Shown: positions 43,518 to 52,047 of the stretch, piece after piece
Layout of the letters: every line of letters starts with the position of its first letter
How positions within the stretch are numbered: position 1 is the first letter of the stretch
Assembly (NCBI RefSeq): GCF_026391055.1
Contig: NZ_JAPLET010000010.1
Coordinates: 62,001-126,000 of the forward strand
Direction of reading: 5' to 3'
DNA: 64,000 nucleotides
Origin: Spirosoma sp.
GTDB taxonomy: Bacteria > Bacteroidota > Bacteroidia > Cytophagales > Spirosomataceae
The notes under the pieces: model-generated
Told to the model about the DNA's origin: nothing
Seen by the model: only the letters and a program-made list of their open reading frames with translations
Database searches by the model: none
Program-made: the position numbers and the translations under genes

Positions 43518-45044
43518 ATGCGAACGTTCTCATTACTCCTCTTTTCCAGTTGCTTACTTATCCTGATTGGTCTCGGCTGTCAATCCGGGAACGACACGTC
43601 GACTGTCAAAGACCCGGTTAGGGCAGAAGGCGAACGATTGGCACAGCAATACTGCGGCAACTGTCACCTGCCTGTTTCACCCAATGCGCTGGATAAAGAA
43701 ACCTGGCACAAAAGGGTGTTACCGGCAATGGCGCTCAAACTGGGGCTGGAGGTTTGGCAGAAAACCAACTATTATTTTCCACCATCGGCTTCGATCAAGC
43801 AGACCGACTGGATCAAGCTACAGAATTACTACGAATCGCTCGCTCCCGAGAAACCAATCAAGGCATCGCCCCCTATTCCGCTTGTCAGCGACTGGTCCAT
43901 TTTCAGGCTCCATAAACCGGCAGAAATCAAGAGCGAGATTACGACCACAACGATGGTTACGTTCGATTCGGCCAGCCATCAGATTTATACAAGTAATGAA
44001 GCCAGTGCAGGACTGTATCGATGGAATGTCAACTTAAAACCAACGCTGGTTCGGACGTTGCCATCGCCCGCTGTTCAGGCCCGGTTTCTGCCGGATGCGA
44101 ATGGGACGCAGCGGGCATTACTCACCTGTATCGGCACAATGCTGGCCGTTGACCAACCTAAAGGCGAGATATTAGATCTGACACTAAATAAAACACAAGA
44201 GACCACGCCGGTCGTACTGGCCAGCCAACTCCCCCGCCCGATTGACACAACACCGGGCGATTTTAATAAAGATGGGTTGACCGATTATATCGTTTGTGGC
44301 TTTGGGCACGAAGCAGGTGCTTTGTACTGGCTAAAGCAACGACCCGATCACCAGTTCGACAAAATAGCGATTAAAGAAGTTGCGGGTGCTACGCAGGTCA
44401 TACCCGGCGATTTTAACAACGACGGCTGGCTCGATTTCATGGCCCTATTTGCCCATGCCGATGAAGGCATATGGCTTTTTACGAACGATCAGAAGGGCAG
44501 CTTTACGGAGCAGAATGTACTGCGCTTTCCACCCGTTTACGGCTCAACAAGCTTCCAACTGGTTGATTTCAATAAAGACGGCAAACTGGATATTTTGTAC
44601 ACTTGTGGCGATAACAGCGATTACTCCCGTATTCTGAAGCGTTTTCACGGCGTTTACATCTTCACCAATCAGGGTAACTTCCGCTACAAACAAACCTGGT
44701 TCTACCCTGTCAACGGCTGCACCAAAGCCATCGCGAAAGACTTTGACCTAGACGGCGACCTCGATATTGCCAGCATCGCCTTCTTCGGCGATCTGAAGAA
44801 CAACCCCGCCGAAACCTTTATTTACTTCGAACAGAACAAACCCCTTGTCTTTACTCCCCACGCCGTCCCGATCAGCTCATACGGTCGCTGGATTTGCATA
44901 GACGCCAACGATTGGGATCACGACGGCGATACTGATATTGTACTGGGTAATTTCTCAATGGGCTTCCTGAACGAAGTAAAATTCACCCCCACCTGGAATA
45001 GTTACCTGCCGCTGGTCGTGCTGGAGAACACGACTCGGAAGTAG
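43518..45044 (+). CDS. Lipoprotein with cytochrome c motif and FG-GAP/VCBS repeats
   Basis: A 508-residue lipoprotein (lipidated C21 in LIGLGCQSG). Residues 39-110 form a small cytochrome-like domain with the heme motif C46-G-N-C-H50. The rest is a propeller of FG-GAP/VCBS repeats whose calcium loops are visible as DFNKDGLTDY, DFNNDGWLDF, DFNKDGKLDI, DFDLDGDLDI and DWDHDGDTDI. No enzyme activity is apparent. It may bind a ligand at the surface and pass electrons, but this is inference. It follows susD after a terminator, so it probably has its own promoter. Its stop overlaps the start of a palindrome. Confidence 0.82.
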   Translation: MRTFSLLLFSSCLLILIGLGCQSGNDTSTVKDPVRAEGERLAQQYCGNCHLPVSPNALDKETWHKRVLPAMALKLGLEVWQKTNYYFPPSASIKQTDWIKLQNYYESLAPEKPIKASPPIPLVSDWSIFRLHKPAEIKSEITTTTMVTFDSASHQIYTSNEASAGLYRWNVNLKPTLVRTLPSPAVQARFLPDANGTQRALLTCIGTMLAVDQPKGEILDLTLNKTQETTPVVLASQLPRPIDTTPGDFNKDGLTDYIVCGFGHEAGALYWLKQRPDHQFDKIAIKEVAGATQVIPGDFNNDGWLDFMALFAHADEGIWLFTNDQKGSFTEQNVLRFPPVYGSTSFQLVDFNKDGKLDILYTCGDNSDYSRILKRFHGVYIFTNQGNFRYKQTWFYPVNGCTKAIAKDFDLDGDLDIASIAFFGDLKNNPAETFIYFEQNKPLVFTPHAVPISSYGRWICIDANDWDHDGDTDIVLGNFSMGFLNEVKFTPTWNSYLPLVVLENTTRK

Positions 45045-45102
45045 TGGTTCCGGGCGTGTAATGCCGACCGTCGAAGCGTTGGCATTACACGCCCGGAACC
45101 AC
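45044..45102. repeat. 22-bp perfect inverted repeat overlapping both convergent gene ends
   Basis: Arms at 45044-45065 and 45081-45102 are perfectly complementary with a 15-base loop. The right arm contains the stop and last five codons (VVPGV) of the minus-strand gene; the left arm starts on the last base of the plus-strand gene. Likely a palindromic repeat that has become coding, and possibly a terminator. Confidence 0.8.
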
Positions 45103-45819
45103 CAAATCCTGATACCAGAAGCCCGTGTCCCAGCGGCTATCGGTCTGATCGGAATGGCAGTCGGTGCCGCCCGAGGGAGCATACGTCCGGCGGATTACGT
45201 CGCCTTTTTCGAAGGCAATAGGACTGGCGAAGATGGGGCCGTCGTACACAAATGAATGATACTCGCCATTTTCGCCACAAGGGTCGACGTTTTTGGGAAG
45301 GTCTTTCAGTAAATCCAGATCCAGCTCACGCCCGACGAACTCCGCACCGAGTTGCTTGTCATTGACGCAGACGAGTACTGCCCGAAAGCCCAAATCCACG
45401 AACTCATGGACCAGTTCGGTGGTGTTACGCTGCCAGAGTGGAAACGCGCCTGTAAGGTTTACCTGCTTCAACTGACCTTCCCGATACTGCCTCAGGTCTT
45501 CCAGAAAAATATCACCAAAAATAGAGTGGGTGCTGCCCTGCTGGGCTAACGCCTGAAGCGTCGTCTGCATTCGGGCGTCGTATTCTTCCATCGATACATC
45601 GCCAGGAAGGCTCAACAGCGTCAATGGAATACCCAGCTTCTCGGCCTGCGCAACCAGCAACTCCTTGCGGACGCCGTGCATACTCACCCGGCCAAACTGT
45701 TCGTTGACGCTGGTTAGCAACGTTTGAATCTCCCACCGTTCGGAACGTAAGCTGTGAAACAGAGCGAGGGCCGAATCTTTGCCCCCGCTCCAGTTCATGA
45801 TGGCTCGCTGGCGACTCAT
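45085..45819 (-). CDS. Dph6-type PP-loop ATP pyrophosphatase in a B12 operon
   Basis: A 244-residue cytoplasmic ATP pyrophosphatase. The PP-loop SGGKDSALALFHSL starts at residue 11. STHSIFGDIFLEDLR, VLVCVNDKQLGAEFVGRELD and DPCGENGEYHSFVYDGPIF are diagnostic of the diphthine-ammonia ligase/COG2102 family. Bacteria lack diphthamide, so the eukaryotic role cannot apply. It is the third gene of a riboswitch-controlled cobalamin operon and overlaps the preceding gene by 4 bases (ATGA). A role in salvage or amidation of corrinoids, or another ATP-dependent amidation, is inference. The C-terminal tail lies in a palindrome. Confidence 0.85.
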   Translation of the reverse strand: MSRQRAIMNWSGGKDSALALFHSLRSERWEIQTLLTSVNEQFGRVSMHGVRKELLVAQAEKLGIPLTLLSLPGDVSMEEYDARMQTTLQALAQQGSTHSIFGDIFLEDLRQYREGQLKQVNLTGAFPLWQRNTTELVHEFVDLGFRAVLVCVNDKQLGAEFVGRELDLDLLKDLPKNVDPCGENGEYHSFVYDGPIFASPIAFEKGDVIRRTYAPSGGTDCHSDQTDSRWDTGFWYQDLVVPGV

Positions 45820-46871
45820 CGGAAATAAAACCCAAACGGGGCAATTTCAGCTCTAACCGAGTCGACCAAAGCGCCGGTTTCTTCATAGCGAAGTACATAG
45901 CCCGCCTGTGCGTAGGACGGAATGACACTGCCATAAATTCGTTTGGTTTGCGGGTCGATTCCTAACGCACTGAACGAGCGCGCTAGAATCTGGCTACCCG
46001 GAGCCGCAGTGGCCTCAATGGGCAGACGGTAGGTTTTACCACTCAATGTGTAATAAAATGCCCGTTTGTCGGTACTGATCACAACCGAACCCGGCGCGGC
46101 TGCAAACGTTATTCGCTTGGCAACAATCCGGCTTGCCGGGTCAATCTGTACCAGGTCGTTACCTGCCTGAATCCACAATTTACCGGTTGCATCGACCGCA
46201 ATGGGCTCTGGCGTAGACCCGAAGTCGATACGCTGTTTCTCAGTATCGGTATTGAGGTCGATAATGAGCAACGTCTTGCTGCCGGTGTAGGTGCCACTGC
46301 CTACAAACACTTCGGTTCCGGCAACGACCATTTTTTCAACACCTTTTACGGCTGGTATTTTCTTAACAACCGCGTTGGTGTTTAAATCAACGACGGCGAT
46401 GTAGCCAGGATCTTTGTAAAACGTACCTGCATTGAAATCGCCCGATACGTCCCAGCAACTGATATATGCCTTGTTCGGACCCGCCGAAATAACCTGACGC
46501 GGGTTTTCAATATCCGGTGTTTTCAGCGTAGCCCGCGATTTGAAGGTTGCAGACTCCACAATCTCAACCTTATCCTGACCGGCGGTACTGTTATCGACTA
46601 GAATCAGGCCTTTGCCGTTTACATCGGTATATCCCTGCAAACTACCGCTGATCGACATCGACGGGTTTGCGGTTTGAAAGATACTGGTGGCTACGGCAGT
46701 GCCGGTGCGCGGGAGAAACGAAATCGTCCCGTTATTCTGCGAAAAATTGCCCTGATTCAGTATAAGTACACCTGACTCATAGGGCGTTGGCTCTGGGTCG
46801 GAGGTTTTACAGTTCCAGAGGGTTAAAGCCAGCAAGCCAAGCAGGATTCCTTTTGTTGGTTGGTAGTTCAT
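45816..46871 (-). CDS. BtuG-like surface beta-propeller lipoprotein
   Basis: A 351-residue lipoprotein (lipidated C21 in LTLWNCKTS) predicted to be a YncE-like seven-bladed propeller. Blades include GVLILNQGNFSQNNGTISFL, DLNTNAVVKKIPAV and DLNTDTEKQRIDFGSTPEPIAVDATG. The opening VLILNQGNFSQNNGTIS is the DUF5074 pattern. Bacteroides BtuG, a cobalamin-capture lipoprotein with this fold, is encoded beside BtuB. Position directly after a TonB receptor under a cobalamin riboswitch strongly supports that role here. It overlaps both neighbours by 4 bases. Confidence 0.85.
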   Translation of the reverse strand: MNYQPTKGILLGLLALTLWNCKTSDPEPTPYESGVLILNQGNFSQNNGTISFLPRTGTAVATSIFQTANPSMSISGSLQGYTDVNGKGLILVDNSTAGQDKVEIVESATFKSRATLKTPDIENPRQVISAGPNKAYISCWDVSGDFNAGTFYKDPGYIAVVDLNTNAVVKKIPAVKGVEKMVVAGTEVFVGSGTYTGSKTLLIIDLNTDTEKQRIDFGSTPEPIAVDATGKLWIQAGNDLVQIDPASRIVAKRITFAAAPGSVVISTDKRAFYYTLSGKTYRLPIEATAAPGSQILARSFSALGIDPQTKRIYGSVIPSYAQAGYVLRYEETGALVDSVRAEIAPFGFYFR

Positions 46872-48826
46872 TGGGTATTATTTGGTAAATTGATAAGCAG
46901 ATTGAGTGCCCAGTTGCGCCCCGGCAAGGCGTTCCGTTTTACACTGAACGTCAGTGCATCGAATACATTATTAACCTGTCCCTGAAGCCGAACCGGCACC
47001 GGACCGATTTTGGTGGTCGTTTCCAGCAACACATTGGTTAGCGTCGACCCCTTGAAAAACTGGCTATTGTCGAAGGTAATATACCGCCGGGAGTTGGCCT
47101 GTGTTTGCACCGTTAGTCGTGTTTGCCCCCGCTGCACATAGGCATTGAACGTTTCGGTATGAAGCGGTACATAAACCAGCTGCTTGCCGATCACATCCTG
47201 CGAGTAGGTATCATACGCCCGCTCCTGCGACGACCGAGTCAGGGCATATCCCGCCCGAACCCCTGCCCGCCAGCTGCTACGTGCATACGTGAGATTCATC
47301 GTCAACTCGCCCCCCCGTGCCACGACTAGTTGCAGATTCTCGACGTGGTAGTTGGTCGTTGGATTCCAGTACGTCCAGTTATCCACCCGGTTACGGTAGG
47401 CTGTCAGGTCCGATGTTAGCGTGAAATGTTCGTTTAAGACAACGGTCGAGGCCAGTCCGGCTTCGAGGTTGAATCCGTCTTCGGGTAATAAATTTGGGTC
47501 ACCCAGCTCGATCCAGTACCGTTCGTTCAGGGTTGGAACGCGGTAACTCCGGCTGATTGCTCCTTTAGCCGTTAGCGCGAACTTCGTATGTTGCACCAGA
47601 CGGTATTCAGCTCCCAGCGACGGCGTAATGGGTGGATTGAAGCGCGTAACAAATGCCTGCCGTATGTTGGCCGATACCAGCCAGCGGCTGGTTTGCAAGC
47701 GGAGTAAAGCGTACAAATCACCCCGATCTTCCTGAATAAGCTGATCGCCGTAGCCGTCTGTCCGGGTTTGGTAATGCGACCACTCACCCCCAACGCGCAG
47801 GTTCAACGACACATTCGCTTTTTGAGGAATTAAAGAGAATTCCCGCTCGGCCCGGCTGATGAACCGATCTGTTTCCGTATGGTCGGGGGACGAGAAGTCG
47901 CCCTTTCCATAGTCCAGTATATCGTGAATCCAGCCCAGACGCAGGGTAAGGTGATTGGTTTCGTAGGTGGTCAGGAATCGTGCCGACTGCGTCCGGGTGC
48001 GTTCCCGGGCAATGGGGTCCTGTGGGGCCAGCACCAGATCGTTGTCCGTAAGCCAGGCATTGACGGACAATTGCCGACCACTCTTGTGTATGAAGTACAA
48101 ATCCTGAACTAGACCCCGCTGCGCCGTTGTGGAACGTTCCATGAAGTAGTTTCGGCGCTCGGTATACGGATAGGCGTTGTTGAACTGATTTCGGTACGCG
48201 AAGGTCTTGCCCGATAGCTTCCAGGATTGCCCCAGTCCGGTGCTGTAGCGAACCCCAACCTGGGTGTTGTTATTCCGGAAGCTGGCCAGTTGTTGCCCGA
48301 TCGTTACCTGGATGCCGGGTTGCCAAACGGGACTACTGCCCAGCAGAATGCTTCCACCCACGGCATCGGAGCCAACCACACTCGCCGACGAGCCGTATTG
48401 CACCGCCAGCCGGTCGAAACCCGCTATTGGTAAGGTCGAAAAATCTGTCAGACCCAAATTCGGCTGATTGATGTTGATACCGTTCCAGAGTACCGCCGTA
48501 TGACTGGCCGATGTACCCCGAAAGGCCACCGTAGCCAACTGACCCGGCCCGTAATTTTTAAAGGCCATCGGCGTGTTCAACGCCAGCAGATCGGTTAGTG
48601 ACCCGAACCGGAACTGAAGCAACGTGGCCGAGTCGATCCGCTGGAGTTTCTGCCCGGCCAGAAACCGTTCGGGCGCGATGGCACGGATGGTCACCGCCGA
48701 TAAAGACACGACCGACGAATCCGTTTGCCCATATCCATTATACGCCGTAAACAGACCGACAAACGGCATCAGCAGCCACCAATAAAGGGCTTTCTTTCCC
48801 ACTATCTTCCTGAACAAAATGTGCAT
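46868..48826 (-). CDS. btuB: TonB-dependent cobalamin receptor (BtuB-like)
   Basis: Outer-membrane receptor of 652 residues, close to the length of BtuB (about 590-690). A signal peptide spans about 1-33. The plug contains SLSAVTIRAIAPERFLAGQK, FKNYGPGQLATVAFRGTSASHTAVLWNGI and the GSSASVVGSDAVGGSILLG loop. The barrel carries a final VFDALTFSVKRNALPGRNWALNL. Substrate choice rests on the riboswitch, which is at 48900-49088 directly upstream. It is the first gene of a three-gene operon with 4-base overlaps. The start ATG is at 48826. Confidence 0.9.
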   Translation of the reverse strand: MHILFRKIVGKKALYWWLLMPFVGLFTAYNGYGQTDSSVVSLSAVTIRAIAPERFLAGQKLQRIDSATLLQFRFGSLTDLLALNTPMAFKNYGPGQLATVAFRGTSASHTAVLWNGININQPNLGLTDFSTLPIAGFDRLAVQYGSSASVVGSDAVGGSILLGSSPVWQPGIQVTIGQQLASFRNNNTQVGVRYSTGLGQSWKLSGKTFAYRNQFNNAYPYTERRNYFMERSTTAQRGLVQDLYFIHKSGRQLSVNAWLTDNDLVLAPQDPIARERTRTQSARFLTTYETNHLTLRLGWIHDILDYGKGDFSSPDHTETDRFISRAEREFSLIPQKANVSLNLRVGGEWSHYQTRTDGYGDQLIQEDRGDLYALLRLQTSRWLVSANIRQAFVTRFNPPITPSLGAEYRLVQHTKFALTAKGAISRSYRVPTLNERYWIELGDPNLLPEDGFNLEAGLASTVVLNEHFTLTSDLTAYRNRVDNWTYWNPTTNYHVENLQLVVARGGELTMNLTYARSSWRAGVRAGYALTRSSQERAYDTYSQDVIGKQLVYVPLHTETFNAYVQRGQTRLTVQTQANSRRYITFDNSQFFKGSTLTNVLLETTTKIGPVPVRLQGQVNNVFDALTFSVKRNALPGRNWALNLLINLPNNTQ

Positions 48827-48899
48827 CCAGACGCCAGCGCACCAAAGTGACTGACAGCACGCGGTTGGGGTGTTTCCTCCGAACGCCAGAACAACGGAT

Positions 48900-49088
48900 G
48901 GTCTTCGGCAGGTCTCCTGGCTCGTCTTATCGGTTCGGACCTTCCCACACTGACAATCAGCGCAGTGGCCATGTAGATTGAATCGATTTTAGGTAAGACT
49001 TACAGTTGCGGGGACAGCGCTGGTGTTGCACCAACTTCCCTTTTAAGCCTTGAAAGCTGTTTTGAAACAGCATCAGGCACCGAAAACT
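48900..49088 (-). ncRNA. Cobalamin riboswitch
   Basis: On the minus strand the leader contains all hallmarks: GGTGCCTGATG near the start, AAAAGGGAAGTTGGTGCAA, then GCTGTCCCCGCAACTGTAA, CCACTGCG with GTGGGAAGG, and the B12 box AGCCAGGAGACCTGCC at 48907-48922. It controls the receptor, propeller and PP-loop genes. The 70 bases between the B12 box and the ATG show no clear terminator, so control may act on translation. Confidence 0.95.
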
Positions 49089-49094
49089 CGACAG

Positions 49095-49102
49095 CAAAGG
49101 TA
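49095..49102 (-). promoter_or_regulatory. Promoter -7 box of the cobalamin operon
   Basis: The minus strand reads TACCTTTG, an exact -7 match, just upstream of the riboswitch; transcription would start near 49088. A TTTG lies upstream within the neighbouring palindrome, though at shorter than usual spacing. Confidence 0.6.
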
Positions 49103-49111
49103 GGGTTATTT

Positions 49112-49174
49112 ACACAAAGCGGCACGGGGAACACAAAGAAATCTCTTCATTGTGTTCCCCGTGCCGCTTTGTGT
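49112..49174. repeat. 24-bp perfect inverted repeat
   Basis: Arms at 49112-49135 and 49151-49174 are perfectly complementary with a 15-base loop. It follows the M16 gene on the minus strand and lies 10 bases upstream of the riboswitch promoter -7 box. It probably insulates the two operons by terminating the M16 transcript. Confidence 0.8.
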
Positions 49175-49188
49175 TAGGAGCGCTCCTG

Positions 49189-50565
49189 TTAAAATCCCTC
49201 GGCTTTAATTTCTTTTTCGGTGATGGTTCCGTATTTCTTCACTTTGTCCCGAATGGTTTCCGCTTTACCGATCAGCACGAACTGAAGCTTGTCTTTGGGA
49301 AAATACTGATCGATGATCTGGCGGGTTTTGGCCACCGTGAGTCCGTCGACGTTCTTCTGAAAATTATTGATAAACGATTCATCGAAGCCCAGGCTGAACA
49401 TATCTGTCAGCAGGTTAGCCAGCTCAGCGGCCGACTCGTACCTCGGCGGGAAGTCGGCTTTAACGTAGTTTTTGGCCGACGAAAGCGTTTTCTCGTCAAT
49501 ACCCGTCCGGTGCAAACTATCGAGTACCTGTATCGCCATGTCGATCGCCTGCGTGGTGGTGCTGACTTTCGTAAATGTTGATATGGCGAAGGTGCCGCTC
49601 TTGCGGAATGTCCCGAAACGGCTGCTGGCCCCGTACGTCAAGCCGGAATTTACGCGCAGGGCATCATTCAGCCAGGACGTAAACCGGCCGCCCAGAATGG
49701 TGTTAACAACAGTAACCGGTATGAAATCAGGGTTATTCTGGGTGATGCCTTTACCGCCAATCAAGAACGTTGTTTCGCGGGCGTCGTCTTTATTGACGAG
49801 CAATACCCGGCTTTTGTCGAACGAAACGACCGGGTCTGTCAGTGCGGGTGATGTGACGGGCGCCGTTTTCCAGTTGCCAAACAGGTCGGTGATGCGTTTT
49901 TTCATAGCCGCTGTGTTGAAATCACCCACGATGGCAATAGCCGCCCGGTCGGTGGTAAAGTTTTTCTGGTAAAACTGCCGAACATCATTCGCCGAAATTG
50001 CCGACACCGAGTTAGGCGTCCCGGTCAATGGGTTAGCATACGGGTGCCCTTCAAACACGAATTTATTGAAGTATGACCCCACAACACCCCGGGGACTTTC
50101 TTTCTGCTGAGTCAACTGGAGCAGTTGTCGCTGCTTGTACCTATCGAATTCACCCTGATCGAATGTTGGCTTTGTGAGCACATCCTCGATAATATCGAAG
50201 AGTAAATCCTGATCTTTCACCGCAAACGAGGCACTTAGTTTGGCCACTTCTTTCCCGGCATAAGTATCCACGCTGGCTCCTACGTATTCGGTTTTCTCTT
50301 CCAATTGTGCCTTGGTATATTTTGAACTGCCAAACAGCAGCGCATCGGCCGTCATGCTGGCCAACCCATACCGGCTTCCATCCTGCACCGCCCCCGCATC
50401 GAACACGGCCGATACATTGATGAGCGGCACCTCGTGCTGTTCCATCAAATAGACCGTCAGCCCGTTCTTTAACTTGACTTTTTGATAGGGCGGTACTTTA
50501 AACGTCTGCGCCCAAGACGACGTCATTCCCGCAAGGGTAAGAAATAAGGTAAGTATGTATTTCAT
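49189..50565 (-). CDS. M16 peptidase-like protein, non-catalytic partner
   Basis: A 458-residue exported protein of the M16 fold with a signal peptide (MKYILTLFLTLAGMTSSWAQ). Where active M16 enzymes have HxxEH, this one reads YGLASMTADALLFGSS, so zinc ligands are missing. It keeps the second-domain features (AIVGDFNTAAMKKRI, NTILGGRFTSWLNDALR with the R/Y-type substrate-binding region). It is therefore the inactive half of a two-subunit peptidase whose catalytic half is encoded just upstream. Start at 50565 gives the signal peptide; the frame is open back to 50652. Confidence 0.88.
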   Translation of the reverse strand: MKYILTLFLTLAGMTSSWAQTFKVPPYQKVKLKNGLTVYLMEQHEVPLINVSAVFDAGAVQDGSRYGLASMTADALLFGSSKYTKAQLEEKTEYVGASVDTYAGKEVAKLSASFAVKDQDLLFDIIEDVLTKPTFDQGEFDRYKQRQLLQLTQQKESPRGVVGSYFNKFVFEGHPYANPLTGTPNSVSAISANDVRQFYQKNFTTDRAAIAIVGDFNTAAMKKRITDLFGNWKTAPVTSPALTDPVVSFDKSRVLLVNKDDARETTFLIGGKGITQNNPDFIPVTVVNTILGGRFTSWLNDALRVNSGLTYGASSRFGTFRKSGTFAISTFTKVSTTTQAIDMAIQVLDSLHRTGIDEKTLSSAKNYVKADFPPRYESAAELANLLTDMFSLGFDESFINNFQKNVDGLTVAKTRQIIDQYFPKDKLQFVLIGKAETIRDKVKKYGTITEKEIKAEGF

Positions 50566-50654
50566 AGTACGAAACCCATAAAGCTTTTGAAACCGCAACG
50601 GCACAGTCCGCCATTGCGCGCCCGGCTTACAGATTTGAGTTAAAAAGTTCATGA

Positions 50655-51998
50655 TTAATTGTTCTTGACCGGGTTGGCTTTGGGTTCTGGCAAGAGATAC
50701 CCAACGGTTCGGTTACGGTTTGTCAAATACGTTTTAGCCACCCGCTGAACATCTTCTTTGGTCACCTTTTCGTAAAGAGCCGGGGCCTCGTAGAGCTTTT
50801 TGTAATCTCCGAAAAACAGTTCGTACGTGCCCAGCGAGTTCGCCTTTCCGTTGATCGACTCCATCGTCCGGTAAAACTCCATCAGTTTCTGATTCTTCAG
50901 CTTTTGCAGTTCTACATCGGTAATGCCCTCGGTAATCACTTTGTCGATCTGATTCAGTACCGAACGCTCCAGCTGTTCAGCAGAAATCCCACTGGCCGCA
51001 ATGGCGTAGATCGAGAAGAGGCTTGGATCGAACGATTCGCCAAAATTGGTAAAGGCCCGTGAAGCAATGGTTGAGTCGAGCACCAGCGATTTCACCAGCC
51101 GCGACGAGTTGCCCGAACTGAGCACACCACTCAGCAAATCGAGCGCATAGTAATCGGGATGGTTTGTTGCAGGCGTGTGATAAGCCATCAAAATATTGGG
51201 AGTCGCCACATCTTTGTACGTCGTTACACGCCGTTCGCCATTCTGCGGTGGCTCAACAGTTCGCAGACTATCGGGAAGTTTCTGCGCCGGAATGGGCTCG
51301 ATATACTGCTCCGCCAGCTTCTTGACCTGCGCGGCTGTTACATCGCCTACTACCACGGCCACCGCATTATTGGGCGAATAATACGTTTTGAAGTACTTTT
51401 CCAGATCGGCCTGTGTCCATTTTTTGATATCCGACTCGAACCCAATTACCGGGAACATATAGGGATGTTCAACGAAGGCGGTAGCCTGAACCAGTTCGCT
51501 GATGACCCGGTAATTGCTGTTTTCCAGGCCCGTACTCCGCTCCGATAGCACAACGCCCCGCTCACTCTCAACCATTTTTGGGTCGATCGCCAGATCACGA
51601 ATTCGATCGGCTTCAAGATCGAAGATTGTTTCAAGCGCCCCACTTTGGAACCAGTCGGTATATACCGTCGTATTTTGTGTTGTATAGGCGTTGTTTGATC
51701 CGCCGTTGGCTTCCATCACGCGGTCGAACTGTTTAGGGCCGTATTTTTTGGCCCCGTTGAACATCATGTGTTCAAAAAAGTGGGAAAGGCCCGTTATGCC
51801 GTGTACTTCGTTACGGGAGCCAACTTTCCAGAAAGTATAGAAGTTAGCGTTGGGAATGGAGTGGTCTTCGAGGACCATGAACTTCATGCCGTTCTTCAGC
51901 GTGAATGTTTGTACGTCCTCGGGCTTAGGCTTATTCTGTGCCAGCACAACGCCTGTAACGAGCGTTAGTACGACCAGAAGCCGCATGCGTTTGTCCAT
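50655..51998 (-). CDS. M16 zinc metallopeptidase, catalytic subunit
   Basis: A 447-residue exported zinc peptidase with a signal peptide (MDKRMRLLVVLTLVTGVVLAQ). The inverted zinc motif HFFEH occurs in GLSHFFEHMMFNGAKKY, with the distal glutamate in the following helix (FDLEADRIRDL region). The second domain has VVVGDVTAAQVKKLAEQY and LLSGVLSSGNSSRLVKSL. It probably degrades peptides in the periplasm together with the next gene product. It diverges from the SDR gene with 49 bases between the starts. Confidence 0.92.
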   Translation of the reverse strand: MDKRMRLLVVLTLVTGVVLAQNKPKPEDVQTFTLKNGMKFMVLEDHSIPNANFYTFWKVGSRNEVHGITGLSHFFEHMMFNGAKKYGPKQFDRVMEANGGSNNAYTTQNTTVYTDWFQSGALETIFDLEADRIRDLAIDPKMVESERGVVLSERSTGLENSNYRVISELVQATAFVEHPYMFPVIGFESDIKKWTQADLEKYFKTYYSPNNAVAVVVGDVTAAQVKKLAEQYIEPIPAQKLPDSLRTVEPPQNGERRVTTYKDVATPNILMAYHTPATNHPDYYALDLLSGVLSSGNSSRLVKSLVLDSTIASRAFTNFGESFDPSLFSIYAIAASGISAEQLERSVLNQIDKVITEGITDVELQKLKNQKLMEFYRTMESINGKANSLGTYELFFGDYKKLYEAPALYEKVTKEDVQRVAKTYLTNRNRTVGYLLPEPKANPVKNN

Positions 51999-52022
51999 GT
52001 GAGCAGTTTTAGTTTGGTGAAA

Positions 52023-52046
52023 AGCTAAAATTAATGACCTTTAGCT
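52023..52046. promoter_or_regulatory. Small inverted repeat in a divergent promoter region
   Basis: AGCTAAA (52023-52029) and TTTAGCT (52040-52046) form a 7-bp inverted repeat in the 49-base gap between two divergent genes. It could be an operator or chance. Confidence 0.25.
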
Positions 52047-52047
52047 C

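Noticed and set aside
45085..45819. Diphthamide biosynthesis as the role of the Dph6-like gene.
   Set aside because: Diphthamide occurs only on archaeal and eukaryotic EF2, and the gene lies in a cobalamin operon.
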